Of a DNA stretch of 26,669 nucleotides, positions 18,001-25,914 are shown piece by piece (position 1 is the stretch's first letter; the number at the start of each line of letters is the position of its first letter). Location: assembly GCA_964509205.1 (NCBI GenBank), contig CAZDVW010000021.1, forward strand, positions 1-26,669, given 5' to 3'. The DNA is from Duodenibacillus sp964509205. GTDB taxonomy: Bacteria > Pseudomonadota > Gammaproteobacteria > Burkholderiales > Burkholderiaceae_F. The translations under genes were made by a program, and so were the position numbers. The notes beneath the pieces were generated by a model. The model had not been told where the DNA came from, did no database searches, and saw only the letters and a list, made by a program, of their open reading frames with translations.

Positions 18001-18793
18001 GGCAGCAGGGATTAAAAATATACAGTTGGATGTCTCGCTTTTGCGCCTCTTTAGCAAGGACAGGAAGAGAAAGCGGCGGCAAAGAGTGAGGCAGAAAAAT
18101 ATGCGTCGTTCCCGGGCGATTCAAACGGTTTTGCGACTCCGACTTTTCGGAAAGCAGTTGGTTTGTCAGAGAAAGAATCTTTCCGGTGAACGATCTCGGC
18201 GTTGTGCTTTCGCTTCGGCGGTCTTCTTCTTTGTCTTGGTTGTACAACTCTTTCCAAAGACATTTCTGCCAAAGACAGTCTGACTGTTGGTTCAAGGCTT
18301 CTTCATCGGCTGTGCTGGAATCATCTTGCATCCAGGAACAGACCCAGTCGTATCGATAATTCACGTATTTGGTGAAGACTCGAGCAATGCGCTCGGCCAA
18401 GAAAAAGATTTCACCGCAAGTTTTTCCGTCTAAATAGTCAATCAGACGTTTGTAGTTATCAATGGGGCAGGCGAGGGAAGATTGATTTTTGTTTTTGATG
18501 TCAATCAGAATCGGATAAATATGCCAGGGGAGTTTGAAATTGTCGAGACTGGCCGTGTGCCAAAAAGCTCCGTAAGGATGAAGCCAAGCGGCAAGATTGG
18601 TAAAGGAAAAACCGATGCAAACGCTCGATTTTTCACAAAGAGTCCTGGAAATGTCATGTTTGACTTCGCGTCCCGGAACGATAATTTCGGTGGGATTAAA
18701 AAGCGAAGACTGTTTTCGATCAAATTCCAGATTCACGCACAGCGCCGCTTTTAGAACCTCATAACTGTTGGAGTAGGTGATGTGTAAGGCCAT
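15065..18793 (-). CDS. recC: Exodeoxyribonuclease V subunit gamma (RecC)
   Basis: RecC is the scaffold of RecBCD; it splits the duplex and scans the 3' strand for Chi. The 1242 residues begin MALHITYSNSYEVL and continue with the degenerate helicase-like domains of the family. Recognisable parts are IFLPHSLPPLSLPVL (near 235), the LDAIVNSF region and the ARSDGAVTFANMDALRNIPFKAV-type block before GLGEASNFPG, and an inactive nuclease-like C-terminus. It is about 120 residues longer than E. coli RecC as I remember it. Identity rests on these blocks and on the recC-recB-recD order. The ATG lacks a clear ribosome binding site. It is the first gene of the operon. Confidence 0.92.
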   Translation of the reverse strand: MALHITYSNSYEVLKAALCVNLEFDRKQSSLFNPTEIIVPGREVKHDISRTLCEKSSVCIGFSFTNLAAWLHPYGAFWHTASLDNFKLPWHIYPILIDIKNKNQSSLACPIDNYKRLIDYLDGKTCGEIFFLAERIARVFTKYVNYRYDWVCSWMQDDSSTADEEALNQQSDCLWQKCLWKELYNQDKEEDRRSESTTPRSFTGKILSLTNQLLSEKSESQNRLNRPGTTHIFLPHSLPPLSLPVLAKEAQKRDIQLYIFNPCCQYWFDSNDAVPLWLFQSNETQHGWEETPTKNLFLRENAGAIRAFIDRLWRYAPDEGFTQDKLIEDSYSRPKEEGSISIKMTRQWEIASQKAFSQVNSTDQSMIWQKRLHKDGEKLSLLDAIVNSFLFDCPLQGNGIDFHFDADALDAAHDKSLRFFKASNLSGEIEGVIDWIESLAETEGYRSSDFLVVTPDVTKIAGLIRGTLEARSKEKRIDYRILGEIRNTENSILEAGKFFFVQSDFESFFKILSAPLFMRCWELEYSDLSLLRNWLAAAGFRAGIVSRQSPLSGQTTEDDQESDTTLDRALERLAVGFAYPDKEMAVFGRALAVFGTEISGYESVSKHPDLFKKLLAIWSAFQTLADLVPKVSEEGFLLKASEWKNFSFTLLEQLYPDASAYFVQEAKENFADAVDQLHETIASTDRLRKQPIESDVYWTSLERMIGISVAQSRSDGAVTFANMDALRNIPFKAVAMIGLGEASNFPGENIEEEFDLTCAYRYRNNAPAPRRGDQDSRISNRSIFLELLCSAQKNVLITYDAGEHALDKPLNASSVVEDFCQWLETESPGIVKKISGILPPSRLSPESFGPSLGSNKAPDGIRFFSNRDEKEFEAVHHAAQTPQRERHPEDFLRGFSKLDNTAEQSTPTLFYQTLVDAWLDPTRYIHKQLGLSTQVVQEEPSAVRISGPDFQNDPLQRLNQLKRIRRLLDAAYPRFGSVVDKEKIVDEICSSNYFKLNPMLGCQVLRYSAIKSLVEDAFDFKLAEETVAPSGTEPFNPGNIDVKHIRLKLPTIELVRHPQDANFRDFVRCAYSKRDRMRAALLQIALRAADFEASKPSNYRLRLIAQEKNEAPAEYLFGRGEGSDMEPYADLSQIPPESAFHLLESLVSFVCMLNEKIRVSPKGVAPNYSSAHSEFDPIWRGFESLEQQLSDKKYKLENSFVLCPSKATESKKTLLVQSVQEITEQICTLTNTVQQEMQKEKA

Positions 18794-18976
18794 AACCGTT
18801 TCAGCGCCAAGGCGTTCCGTTAATAAGTCTGAAAATTGAATGGATCAGCTCAATCTTAAGCGGAAAAATCGATGTGCGAACATACGAGGCGGTAAAAGTT
18901 TTCCGACGTCGGATGCCGCGTACGGCATAAGTGACTGATCAGGCAACAGAGGCGCTGAGTTTATCATTTTTACTTT

Positions 18977-19017
18977 AAGCTTCCTCGGTTGGCCGGCCGA
19001 AGAACGCTAGGAAGCTT
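18977..19017. repeat. 9-bp inverted repeat upstream of recC
   Basis: AAGCTTCCT (18977-18985) and AGGAAGCTT (19009-19017) are perfectly complementary and enclose 23 nt. The loop contains the palindrome GGCCGGCC (18991-18998). It lies between the terminator of the small membrane protein gene and the start of recC, without a T tract. It could be an operator or an RNA structure; nothing decides this. Confidence 0.45.
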
Positions 19018-19031
19018 TGCAGAGGGGATCG

Positions 19032-19059
19032 AAAAAAAAACCGCCTCATCAGGAGGCGG
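19032..19059 (-). terminator. Strong terminator of the small membrane protein gene
   Basis: On the minus strand CCGCCTC, the loop CTGAT and GAGGCGG form a perfect 7-bp GC stem followed by nine T residues (plus A at 19032-19040). It lies 48 bp after the stop codon of the 31-residue protein and confirms a transcription unit ending here. Confidence 0.92.
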
Positions 19060-19107
19060 AAGGTGGGAAGCGGCAAGTACTTTGCCAAGATCACTAGAGA
19101 GAAATTG

Positions 19108-19203
19108 TTAGCTTGCTTTCCAAGCGATGAAAATTAACGCGACACAGATAACGCCGATCAGAGCCAGTGCCATCATGTCCATAGAATTGTTGATCGGAAA
19201 CAT
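19108..19203 (-). CDS. Putative 31-residue single-helix membrane protein
   Basis: I do not recognise this gene. A short reading frame encodes MFPINNSMDMMALALIG followed by VICVALIFIAWKAS, 31 residues in all. Residues 11-28 form one continuous hydrophobic helix, ending with a Trp and a Lys at the probable membrane interface, with a polar N-terminus. Support for a real gene comes from the setting: AAGGAG at 19210-19215 lies 6 nt before the ATG, a strong terminator follows 48 bp after the stop, and a TTGACA lies upstream. It stands alone between phoR and recC. Small one-helix proteins often tune larger membrane complexes such as oxidases or transporters, but no partner is adjacent except the phosphate operon upstream. 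It does not resemble CydX or KdpF. Confidence 0.65.
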   Translation of the reverse strand: MFPINNSMDMMALALIGVICVALIFIAWKAS

Positions 19204-19277
19204 GAAATACTCCTTGAATAAAACCATAACGGGGACGGTCTTATCCTAGGGGGAAAAGCTGCGGCGCGAAATTGTGA

Positions 19278-19307
19278 ATTACTTCTAGAAGATAAACGAG
19301 TTGTCAA
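19278..19307 (-). promoter_or_regulatory. Candidate promoter for the small membrane protein gene
   Basis: On the minus strand a perfect TTGACA (19302-19307) is followed after 18 bp by AGTAAT (19278-19283), a 4/6 match to the -10 consensus. It would give a leader of roughly 70 nt. Read-through from phoR is an alternative, as no terminator is visible behind phoR. Confidence 0.4.
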
Positions 19308-19397
19308 AGATGACTAAGTAAATGGCGAAATTTTTGTTGCCAAGGCGTATGCGTTTTTTCTTCTTTCAAATCAGTCGCAGCAACAATCAGTTTGACG

Positions 19398-21065
19398 TCA
19401 ATTTCTTTCCGAATCGGGAATCTCAATTCGGAAGCACGCCCCTTTTCCGAGATGACTTCTAACGCTTACATTGCCGCCGAAGAATCGTGCGGCTCGTTTG
19501 ACGATTGACAGACCCAAACCGCTTCCTTCGCTGCGGCGTGAATGACTTTTATCAACGCGATAAAAGCGCTCAAAGATGCGCTGTTGGTCTTCTTGAGAGA
19601 TTCCGGGACCGTCGTCCTTAACTTCAATGACTTTGCAGTTGGCCTCAGTTTTCAGTTCGATGCTTACGTGACCGTGTTCTTTTCCGTACTTCACGGCGTT
19701 GTCGGCTAAGTTAAAAATCATTTCATAAAAATAGCGGTAGATTCCGGGGAAAGACGCAAGATCTCCGAGTACGCTTAACGTGATGCCCTTGGTTGCGGCG
19801 CTGTCTTCGAGTGCTTTTGCAATCTCGCAGCAGATTTTTTTCGGGTTCAGCATTTCGGTGGCTTCTTTGGCAGAACCTTCATCAAGACGAGAGAGCAAAA
19901 TGATGTCGTTGATCATGTGAAGAAGAGCGGTCGCCTCACGGCTGATTTTTTTGTAAAAATTCGGCTCGTCGCCGGATTGAACGAGGCCGGACTCCAGTAG
20001 TTCAGAGGCCCCGATAATAGACTGCAGCGGCGTCTTCAGCTCATGGGAAACATTAGCCGTAAATTCCCTGCGTTGCGTCTCGGCCAAGCGTGAAGCCGTG
20101 ACGTTGACATAAATGAGCACGTAGCCTAAAAGTTCGTCGTTTCCGACGCGGCTAATGAATACGTCATAAATTTGGCCGTCCCGCTCGATCGAGGCTCTTT
20201 TGTCCGTCAGGTCTTGTTTGTCGTCGTCAAAAAGCGAGAGTACGTACTCTGCGTGATCAACGGATAAAAAGTTCTTTCCGGTAACCTGGGCATCCGCATG
20301 CAGTATTTTCTGGGCACTGCGGTTTAAGGAAATAATTTCGCCGCGCGAATTTAGGATCACAAGCCCCTCGGTCATGCTGGCCGTCACGGCGGAGAGTTCT
20401 TCGCTCTGGCGCTTGATGCGCTGAATTTGTTCGCCGATATGTTTTTGTTGAGACTCGAGTCTTTTGACCAAGGGAGAGAGCTCATCGTAGATATCCGCTT
20501 CCAAAGGATGATCGAGATTGATGTTGTTGATGGGAGCCACGATGCGCTTTGCAATGTGCTTTGCTAAAACGGCTGAGATCAGAGCGGCAAACAAAAGAAT
20601 GCCCAAAGCCTCAGCAATTAAGAGGTGCATGTTCTGAAAAATCGTGGAAATGGTCGCGGAGCAACGCAATACCTGTCCGTTGGCCAGTCTTAATGCGTAA
20701 TAATCGGTGCGCTCAGAGAGCGTGTCGGAAATGCGTGTTGCCGATCCGTGTCCCGTTTGCAGTGCATTGCGCACTTCCTGACGCTCAAGATGGTTTTCCA
20801 TATGCGAAGGATCGGCTTCGCTGTCAAAGGAGATCGACCCGTCCGGATTGATCAGTGTGACTCGATATGGGAAAAGAGCGCCGTTCTTAATAAGTTGAGT
20901 TTTCTCCGATTGAATTGCTGAGGCCAGTGTTTCGGCGTAGGAAATAAGAGGTTTGAATGAATTGTCGCGTACGGTATTTTGTGCCAGCCAAGTCACCGTG
21001 CAGCAGGACAGAAGCAAGACGGCAAGACTGACGCAAAAGATGCTCAAAAAAATTCGGAATTTCAT
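19398..21065 (-). CDS. phoR: Phosphate regulon sensor histidine kinase PhoR
   Basis: PhoR senses phosphate limitation through the Pst transporter and PhoU and phosphorylates PhoB. The 555 residues start with a membrane helix (about 5-25), then an extracytoplasmic domain of roughly 115 residues, a second helix LLIAEALGILLFAALISA, a HAMP-like linker, and a PAS domain beginning near ASMTEGLVILNSRGEI. HisKA follows with the phospho-acceptor in NVSHELKTPLQ, then the ATPase domain with NLADNAVKYG, DDGPGIS and GSGLGLSIVK. The large outer sensor domain is usual in Firmicutes PhoR; E. coli PhoR has almost none. A TTG start at 21095 is possible, but the ATG at 21065 has GAGG at good spacing. It is the last gene of the pst-pho operon. 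Confidence 0.88.
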   Translation of the reverse strand: MKFRIFLSIFCVSLAVLLLSCCTVTWLAQNTVRDNSFKPLISYAETLASAIQSEKTQLIKNGALFPYRVTLINPDGSISFDSEADPSHMENHLERQEVRNALQTGHGSATRISDTLSERTDYYALRLANGQVLRCSATISTIFQNMHLLIAEALGILLFAALISAVLAKHIAKRIVAPINNINLDHPLEADIYDELSPLVKRLESQQKHIGEQIQRIKRQSEELSAVTASMTEGLVILNSRGEIISLNRSAQKILHADAQVTGKNFLSVDHAEYVLSLFDDDKQDLTDKRASIERDGQIYDVFISRVGNDELLGYVLIYVNVTASRLAETQRREFTANVSHELKTPLQSIIGASELLESGLVQSGDEPNFYKKISREATALLHMINDIILLSRLDEGSAKEATEMLNPKKICCEIAKALEDSAATKGITLSVLGDLASFPGIYRYFYEMIFNLADNAVKYGKEHGHVSIELKTEANCKVIEVKDDGPGISQEDQQRIFERFYRVDKSHSRRSEGSGLGLSIVKRAARFFGGNVSVRSHLGKGACFRIEIPDSERN

Positions 21066-21132
21066 CAAAAACCTCAAAGAGGGTTTCGCCTTCAAAATTC
21101 TTTAATGAATCTATCGTACTCGAAAGAGATTC

Positions 21133-21801
21133 TCATTCAAGGGTTGCTTTGTAACCGAGACCGCGTATGGTCTTAATGATAGATCCTGCCTGCCCTAATT
21201 TTTGACGCAGGGTTCTTACGTAGACATCCACAGTGCGATTCTCTCCGTCGTAATCCAGATTCCAGATTTTTCTCAAGAGAACCTCTCTTGAATAAACGCG
21301 TCCCGGGTGGTGCATGAGTAAGGACAAGAGTTCAAATTCTTTAAAGGTCAGTTCGACAACCGTTCCGTTTACGGATACCTGATGCCGTTCTTCACACAGT
21401 TTCACCGTGCCGATTTCAAGCGTTTCTTCCCGAAACTCGGCTGTGCGGCGCAATACGGCTTTCACGCGTGCGGCCATTTCCATCATGGAGAAGGGTTTTG
21501 TCAGATAATCGTCTGCTCCTTGATCGAGTGCACTAATTCGTTCGTACTCGGCACCGCGAGCAGTGGCCATGATGACGGGAATGTTTTTGGTGCGGGGGTT
21601 ATGCCGCAGGCGCTTTAATATTTCCACGCCATTCAGATCCGGCAACATCACGTCGAGAAGGACAAGATCGGGGAGTTGTTTTTGCAAGGCGGCAAAAAAT
21701 CCGGCGCCGTCAGAAAATCCCTCCGCATCGAAATTGAGCGAACGCAAAGTGTAGAGTTCAATCTCTCGAATATCGGTATCGTCCTCAACGCAATAGATCA
21801 T
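21133..21801 (-). CDS. phoB: Phosphate regulon response regulator PhoB
   Basis: This is an OmpR/PhoB-family DNA-binding response regulator of 222 residues. The receiver domain has the acidic pocket EDD (6-8), phospho-acceptor Asp50 in LLDVMLPDLNG, Thr80 and Lys102 in YLTKPF. The C-terminal winged helix ends with RTVDVYVRTLRQKLG and IKTIRGLGYK, typical of the family. The frame is open upstream into phoU to 21888, but homology starts at MIYCVEDD, whose ATG at 21801 has GAGG upstream. The position between phoU and phoR identifies it as PhoB (PhoP in Firmicutes). It probably activates its own operon through the box before pstS. Confidence 0.9.
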   Translation of the reverse strand: MIYCVEDDTDIREIELYTLRSLNFDAEGFSDGAGFFAALQKQLPDLVLLDVMLPDLNGVEILKRLRHNPRTKNIPVIMATARGAEYERISALDQGADDYLTKPFSMMEMAARVKAVLRRTAEFREETLEIGTVKLCEERHQVSVNGTVVELTFKEFELLSLLMHHPGRVYSREVLLRKIWNLDYDGENRTVDVYVRTLRQKLGQAGSIIKTIRGLGYKATLE

Positions 21802-21824
21802 CTTTAAGACCTCAGGGGCAGGCG

Positions 21825-22475
21825 CTATTCTGTTGCTCTCGGCTGATTGCCGGTAATCACATACAGCACCCACCGAGCAATGTTGCAACAGTGATCGGCG
21901 GCACGTTCCAGATATTTTGCCATAAGCAGTACATCGAGGCTGACGCGGTGATCCGGTGTTTTTGTCATCTCCTCAACAATGGACTGTTTGATCATCATGA
22001 AGTATTTATCAATGCTGTCGTCGGCCTTGATCACTTCTTCTGCCGCAGATAAGTCCAGTTCGACAAAGGAATCGATGGCTTGATGCAGCATCTGCTGCAC
22101 CGCTTCGGACATCTTAAGCAACAGGTCAAATGAAGAGTCTGTGAGCGTGTAGTCGTAGGTTGTGACGATTTCGGCGATGTCAACGCTTTGGATGCCGATG
22201 CGATCCAGATCCGTCACCATTTTTAAGATGGCCGATACCAAACGCAGATCACTTGCCACCGGTTGCTGCAGCAGGATTAATGACAGACACAATCTCTCAA
22301 TATTGCGGCTGCGATTGACCAAATCGTACTTCTGGTTAAAAACACGAAGCGCGAGTTCGCGGTTGCGGTTTTGCAGAGCGGAAAAGTCTTCTCTCAGATT
22401 TTTCTCACACGCAGAGCCTAAAAGAAGAAACTGTCTATTGAGTTCATCAAATTGTTCGTCAAGTTTTTTACGCAT
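21825..22475 (-). CDS. phoU: Phosphate transport system regulator PhoU
   Basis: PhoU is a cytoplasmic metal-binding helical protein that links PstSCAB to PhoR and keeps the Pho response off when phosphate is plentiful. The 216 residues form two three-helix repeats. Each carries the acidic metal-binding pattern of the family: VTDLDRIGIQSVDIAE in the first and KYLERAADHCCNIA in the second. The length is normal. The start MRKKLDEQFDEL matches the family N-terminus, with GAGG upstream. It lies 14 bp behind pstB and 23 bp before phoB. Confidence 0.93.
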   Translation of the reverse strand: MRKKLDEQFDELNRQFLLLGSACEKNLREDFSALQNRNRELALRVFNQKYDLVNRSRNIERLCLSLILLQQPVASDLRLVSAILKMVTDLDRIGIQSVDIAEIVTTYDYTLTDSSFDLLLKMSEAVQQMLHQAIDSFVELDLSAAEEVIKADDSIDKYFMMIKQSIVEEMTKTPDHRVSLDVLLMAKYLERAADHCCNIARWVLYVITGNQPRATE

Positions 22476-22489
22476 TTTGAAAACCTCTG

Positions 22490-23269
22490 TTAGCCGAATC
22501 TGCCTGTGATGTAGTCTTCGGTGCGTTTGTCGTCGGGTTTGGAGAAGATCTTTTCGGTTGGGCCGAATTCCACGAGATCTCCCAGCAGAAAGAAGGCGGT
22601 GTAATCGGAAATCCGCAAGGCTTGCTGCATGTTGTGAGTCACGATGACAATGGTGTATTTCTTTTTAAGTTCCAATGCCAGTTCTTCAATTTTTCCAGTG
22701 GAAATCGGGTCAAGCGCCGAGGTGGGCTCATCCATGAGCAAGACTTCCGGCTGCACGGCAAGGGCTCGTGCTATGCACAGCCGCTGCTGCTGTCCGCCCG
22801 AAAGTCCGAGGGCTGATGTGTGGATACGGTCTTTCACTTCATCGTAAATGGCGGCTGCACGCAAAGAGTCTTCCACCAGAGCATCGAGTTTGGCTCGTTT
22901 TTTTACGCCGTGCGTGCGCGGACCGTAGGCAACGTTGTCATAGATGCTCATGGGAAACGGATTGGGTTTTTGAAAGACCATGCCGACTTCCTTGCGCAGC
23001 TTCGATACGTCGATGTCAGAATTGACCAATTCTTCTCCGTGGTAAAGGATGCTTCCTTCAAGTTTTGCCGTTGCAATGAGGTCGTTCATGCGGTTCAAGT
23101 TTCTGAGGAAAGTGGATTTGCCGCATCCCGACGGACCGATCAGAGCTGTGATGCTGTGCTCTTTGATGTCCATGTTGATGTTGTGCAAGGCGTGATGTTC
23201 CCCATACCACTGGTTAAATTTTCGGATGGCGAAGATGGTTTTTTCTTCTGTTTCAGATGACAATGACAT
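22490..23269 (-). CDS. pstB: Phosphate ABC transporter ATP-binding protein PstB
   Basis: PstB is the ATPase of the high-affinity phosphate importer at the inner face of the membrane. All ABC motifs are present: Walker A GPSGCGKST, the Q-loop in MVFQKPNPFPMSIYDN (the PNPFP is typical of PstB), signature LSGGQQQR, Walker B VLLMDEPTSALD and the switch histidine in VTHNMQQA. The 259 residues are the normal length. It starts 2 bp after the pstA stop codon, and its ribosome binding site lies inside pstA. Confidence 0.96.
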   Translation of the reverse strand: MSLSSETEEKTIFAIRKFNQWYGEHHALHNINMDIKEHSITALIGPSGCGKSTFLRNLNRMNDLIATAKLEGSILYHGEELVNSDIDVSKLRKEVGMVFQKPNPFPMSIYDNVAYGPRTHGVKKRAKLDALVEDSLRAAAIYDEVKDRIHTSALGLSGGQQQRLCIARALAVQPEVLLMDEPTSALDPISTGKIEELALELKKKYTIVIVTHNMQQALRISDYTAFFLLGDLVEFGPTEKIFSKPDDKRTEDYITGRFG

Positions 23270-23271
23270 AG

Positions 23272-24129
23272 TTAACTTTCTTTCCTGTTTCTGACGCGCC
23301 GTGCGAGGATGTTGGCCGTGATGTTGATGGCTAGACTCATGAATACAAGAATGGCCGCGATGACAAAGGACACCTCAAATTCGCCTTGTTCTTTGGCATA
23401 GACATACAAGGCCACCGTGAGAGTGGCACCGGCAGACTGCATGGCGTCGAAAAAGTTGTTTAAGTTGTGCGCAAATCCTGCTGTGAAAAGAAGTGCAGCG
23501 GATTCGCCCATCATGCGTCCGACCGAGAGGATGCATCCGGTGACGATCCCGTCAATGCAGCACGGCAGTACGACTGTGCGGATGACGCGCCACTTTGTCG
23601 CTCCCAAGCCGAACGCTCCCTCTCGATAACTTTGCGGAACAGCTTTGAGACTTTCTTGAGTGGTTCGAATGATGGTCGGCAGATTCATGATCATGAGCGT
23701 CAAAGCTCCGGCTAAAAGCGAAGTTTTGAATCCCAAGAATTGGCAAAACACCAACATTCCGACCAAGCCATAAATAATGGAAGGAATTCCGGCTAAGGTC
23801 TCAATGCAGTACTCAATGAGTTTTTCTACCCGCAGGTGGGTTGAGTACTCGTTTAGGTAGATCGCCGTTCCGACACCCATGGGCAGTACCAAGAGCAAGG
23901 TCGCAAAGATGATGTAGACCGTATTGAGAATGTCAGGCAGAAGGCCGATGGTTCCGTTTAGATAACTGGGTGAAGCGGACAACAGTTCCCAAGAGAAATA
24001 GGGAATTGACCGCGTAAAGATGAAAACAATGAGAAAGAAGACCAGTGCCAGGGTGACGGCCATGCACGCATAAGACAAGGTCAGCATCACGCCTTTGAAG
24101 AGGTTTCTTTTGAAAGTTAATGTTGACAT
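23272..24129 (-). CDS. pstA: Phosphate ABC transporter permease PstA
   Basis: PstA is one of the two membrane subunits forming the phosphate channel. The 285 residues contain about six hydrophobic helices. The EAA-type loop that contacts PstB reads YREGAFGLGATKWRVIRTVVLP, and the conserved GRMMGESAALLFTAG follows. It overlaps the pstC stop codon by 1 bp (24129), so translation is coupled. Paralogous to PstC; assigned as PstA by order, by its N-terminus and by the AGIPSIIYGLVGM block. Confidence 0.93.
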   Translation of the reverse strand: MSTLTFKRNLFKGVMLTLSYACMAVTLALVFFLIVFIFTRSIPYFSWELLSASPSYLNGTIGLLPDILNTVYIIFATLLLVLPMGVGTAIYLNEYSTHLRVEKLIEYCIETLAGIPSIIYGLVGMLVFCQFLGFKTSLLAGALTLMIMNLPTIIRTTQESLKAVPQSYREGAFGLGATKWRVIRTVVLPCCIDGIVTGCILSVGRMMGESAALLFTAGFAHNLNNFFDAMQSAGATLTVALYVYAKEQGEFEVSFVIAAILVFMSLAINITANILARRVRNRKES

Positions 24130-25067
24130 CAGCGTCTCATCCCTTTCTTTAAGAAGGCATTCAGAATCAGGTTGATAACCATGATGAATGCGAACAGCGT
24201 CAGGGCGATGGAAAAGAGCGCTTCCCGTTGCAGTCCTGAGGAGTAAGACATTTCAGAGGCCACGGCAGTTGTCAGAAAACGCACGCTTTCAAAGATGGAG
24301 TAGGGCATGTTGGCGGCGTTTCCGGCGACCATCATGACGGCCATGGCCTCGCCTATCGCACGTCCGACTCCTAAGACAACGGCGGCGCAGAGGCCGGATT
24401 TGGCAGCGGGAATGACAACCCGAAAGATGGTCTCAATGCGGTTGGCTCCCAAGGCCAGTGACCCCAATTCATATTCCTCTGGCACAGCCTCAATGGCAGT
24501 GACGGAAATTTTGATAATGGAAGGCAAAATCATGACAGACAACACGACGATGGCAGCTAACAATCCCGCTCCGTCAGGCAGAGCGAAAATGTCCTGAATG
24601 GCGGGAACTAGAACCAACATGCCGATGAATCCGTAGACAACCGAAGGGATGCCTGCGAGCAGGTCTACGATTGGTTCAACCGCGACTTTTACCTTTTTCG
24701 GAGCCATCTTTGCTAAGTAGACAGCCGAAAAGAATCCCAGCGGCAGGCCAGTAACGATGGCTCCGAGGGTTCCGTAAACAGAGGTAAGAATAAAGGGAAG
24801 AATGCCGAACTTGGGTTGTGCGGCAGTGGATGCCCATTCGCTTCCGAAGAGAAAATCGATTGGACCAATTTTGACGATGGCCGGAGTTCCGGCCACAACC
24901 AGATACACGCAGATCATGAGCACAAAGCCCACATTGATGACGCCTAATGTCAAAAAGGTCCAATGCGCGATGTTTTCTGCATCGAAGAGTTTTCTTTTGG
25001 TATTTAACATACGCAGTGAATTGAATAAGGTCGATTCAAGGACAGCTGAAAGCTGTCGCACATTCAC
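24129..25067 (-). CDS. pstC: Phosphate ABC transporter permease PstC
   Basis: PstC is the second membrane subunit of the phosphate importer. The 312 residues have about six helices, the periplasmic segment LFGSEW typical of PstC, LLAGIPSVVYGFIGM, the EAA loop EEYELGSLALGANRIETIF, and GRAIGEAMAVMMVAGN. The reading frame begins with GTG at 25067, sharing one base with the pstS stop codon and with AGG nearby. An in-frame ATG at 25010 (MLNTKRKLF) is an alternative start without a visible ribosome binding site. The 19-residue extension has no obvious function. Confidence 0.92.
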   Translation of the reverse strand: MNVRQLSAVLESTLFNSLRMLNTKRKLFDAENIAHWTFLTLGVINVGFVLMICVYLVVAGTPAIVKIGPIDFLFGSEWASTAAQPKFGILPFILTSVYGTLGAIVTGLPLGFFSAVYLAKMAPKKVKVAVEPIVDLLAGIPSVVYGFIGMLVLVPAIQDIFALPDGAGLLAAIVVLSVMILPSIIKISVTAIEAVPEEYELGSLALGANRIETIFRVVIPAAKSGLCAAVVLGVGRAIGEAMAVMMVAGNAANMPYSIFESVRFLTTAVASEMSYSSGLQREALFSIALTLFAFIMVINLILNAFLKKGMRR

Positions 25068-25864
25068 TACCTGACAGAAACGACGCCGGCCTTATCAAAC
25101 AGCGGTTTTGCTTCGGTCGAGAAGGTATAGTCGATGAATCGCTGTGCGTCGTTCGAAAGCGGTTTTCCTTTCTTGGTGACCAAAACGAAGGGACGCTGTA
25201 ACCGATAGGAGCCGTTCTTCACGGTTTCTTCTGTTGCAGCAATGCCGCCGATGGTCAAGCTCTTAACTCGCTTGGAAACGGAAGAAAGGGAGGCGTAGCC
25301 AACGGCATTTCTATTTTGAGAAACGGTTGTGATGACGTCGCCGGTGGACGTTAATTCTTGACGGTATTTGCATTTTTCTTTGGTGCCGGTAACGGATTCG
25401 AAACCGTCGCGTGTGCCGGATCCAGCTTCACGTCCGATTAGGACGATGGGAGAATCAATTCCTCCTAACTCCTTCCAATTGGAGATTTCACCGCGGTAAA
25501 CCTTTCCGATTTGCTCCAAGGTGAGATCCTTAACGGGGTTTTTGTTGTTGATAACCACCACAATGCCGTCTAAAGCCAGAGTCGTTCCGATGAGGCTCTT
25601 TGTCTCCTCGGCTTTCAAGGCGCGGGAAGACAGTCCGATATCACACCTTCCGTCCTTGGCAGCCTGAATGCCGGATCCAGAACCCGTTGGGTTATACGTT
25701 ACGGTGACGTCCTTGTTTTTCAACATGAACGATTCGGACATCACGCCGATGAGTTTTTCCATGGAAGTGGATCCGTCGGTAGACACCGTGCCGGCATTTG
25801 TCGGCACGCTGACGGCGATTCCCATTGCAAGCGTCAAGGCTGTAAAAAGTTTGGATAGTTTCAT
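25067..25864 (-). CDS. pstS: Periplasmic phosphate-binding protein PstS
   Basis: PstS binds phosphate in the periplasm and delivers it to PstCA. The 265 residues begin with a signal peptide of about 24 residues ending near PTNA-G, without a lipobox cysteine, so it is a soluble periplasmic protein. Phosphate-binding segments are visible: STDGSTSMEKL, NPTGSGSGIQAA and GREAGSGTRDGFE. These blocks, with NWKELGG and VGYASLSSV, look to me closer to clostridial PstS than to E. coli PstS. The frame is open to 25906, but the ATG at 25864 has GGAG at good distance and starts the signal peptide. First and probably most expressed gene of the operon. Confidence 0.94.
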   Translation of the reverse strand: MKLSKLFTALTLAMGIAVSVPTNAGTVSTDGSTSMEKLIGVMSESFMLKNKDVTVTYNPTGSGSGIQAAKDGRCDIGLSSRALKAEETKSLIGTTLALDGIVVVINNKNPVKDLTLEQIGKVYRGEISNWKELGGIDSPIVLIGREAGSGTRDGFESVTGTKEKCKYRQELTSTGDVITTVSQNRNAVGYASLSSVSKRVKSLTIGGIAATEETVKNGSYRLQRPFVLVTKKGKPLSNDAQRFIDYTFSTEAKPLFDKAGVVSVR

Positions 25865-25914
25865 TTTCTCTTTCTCCTGATAAGAAATTTTTAAATTGTT
25901 TTTCAACCGTGGTC

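Noticed and set aside
19304..19420. Protein-like frame overlapping the end of phoR in another frame and running past it
   Set aside because: PhoR already ends with a normal kinase C-terminus, and this frame has no proper start codon or ribosome binding site. A late phoR frameshift is possible but not needed.
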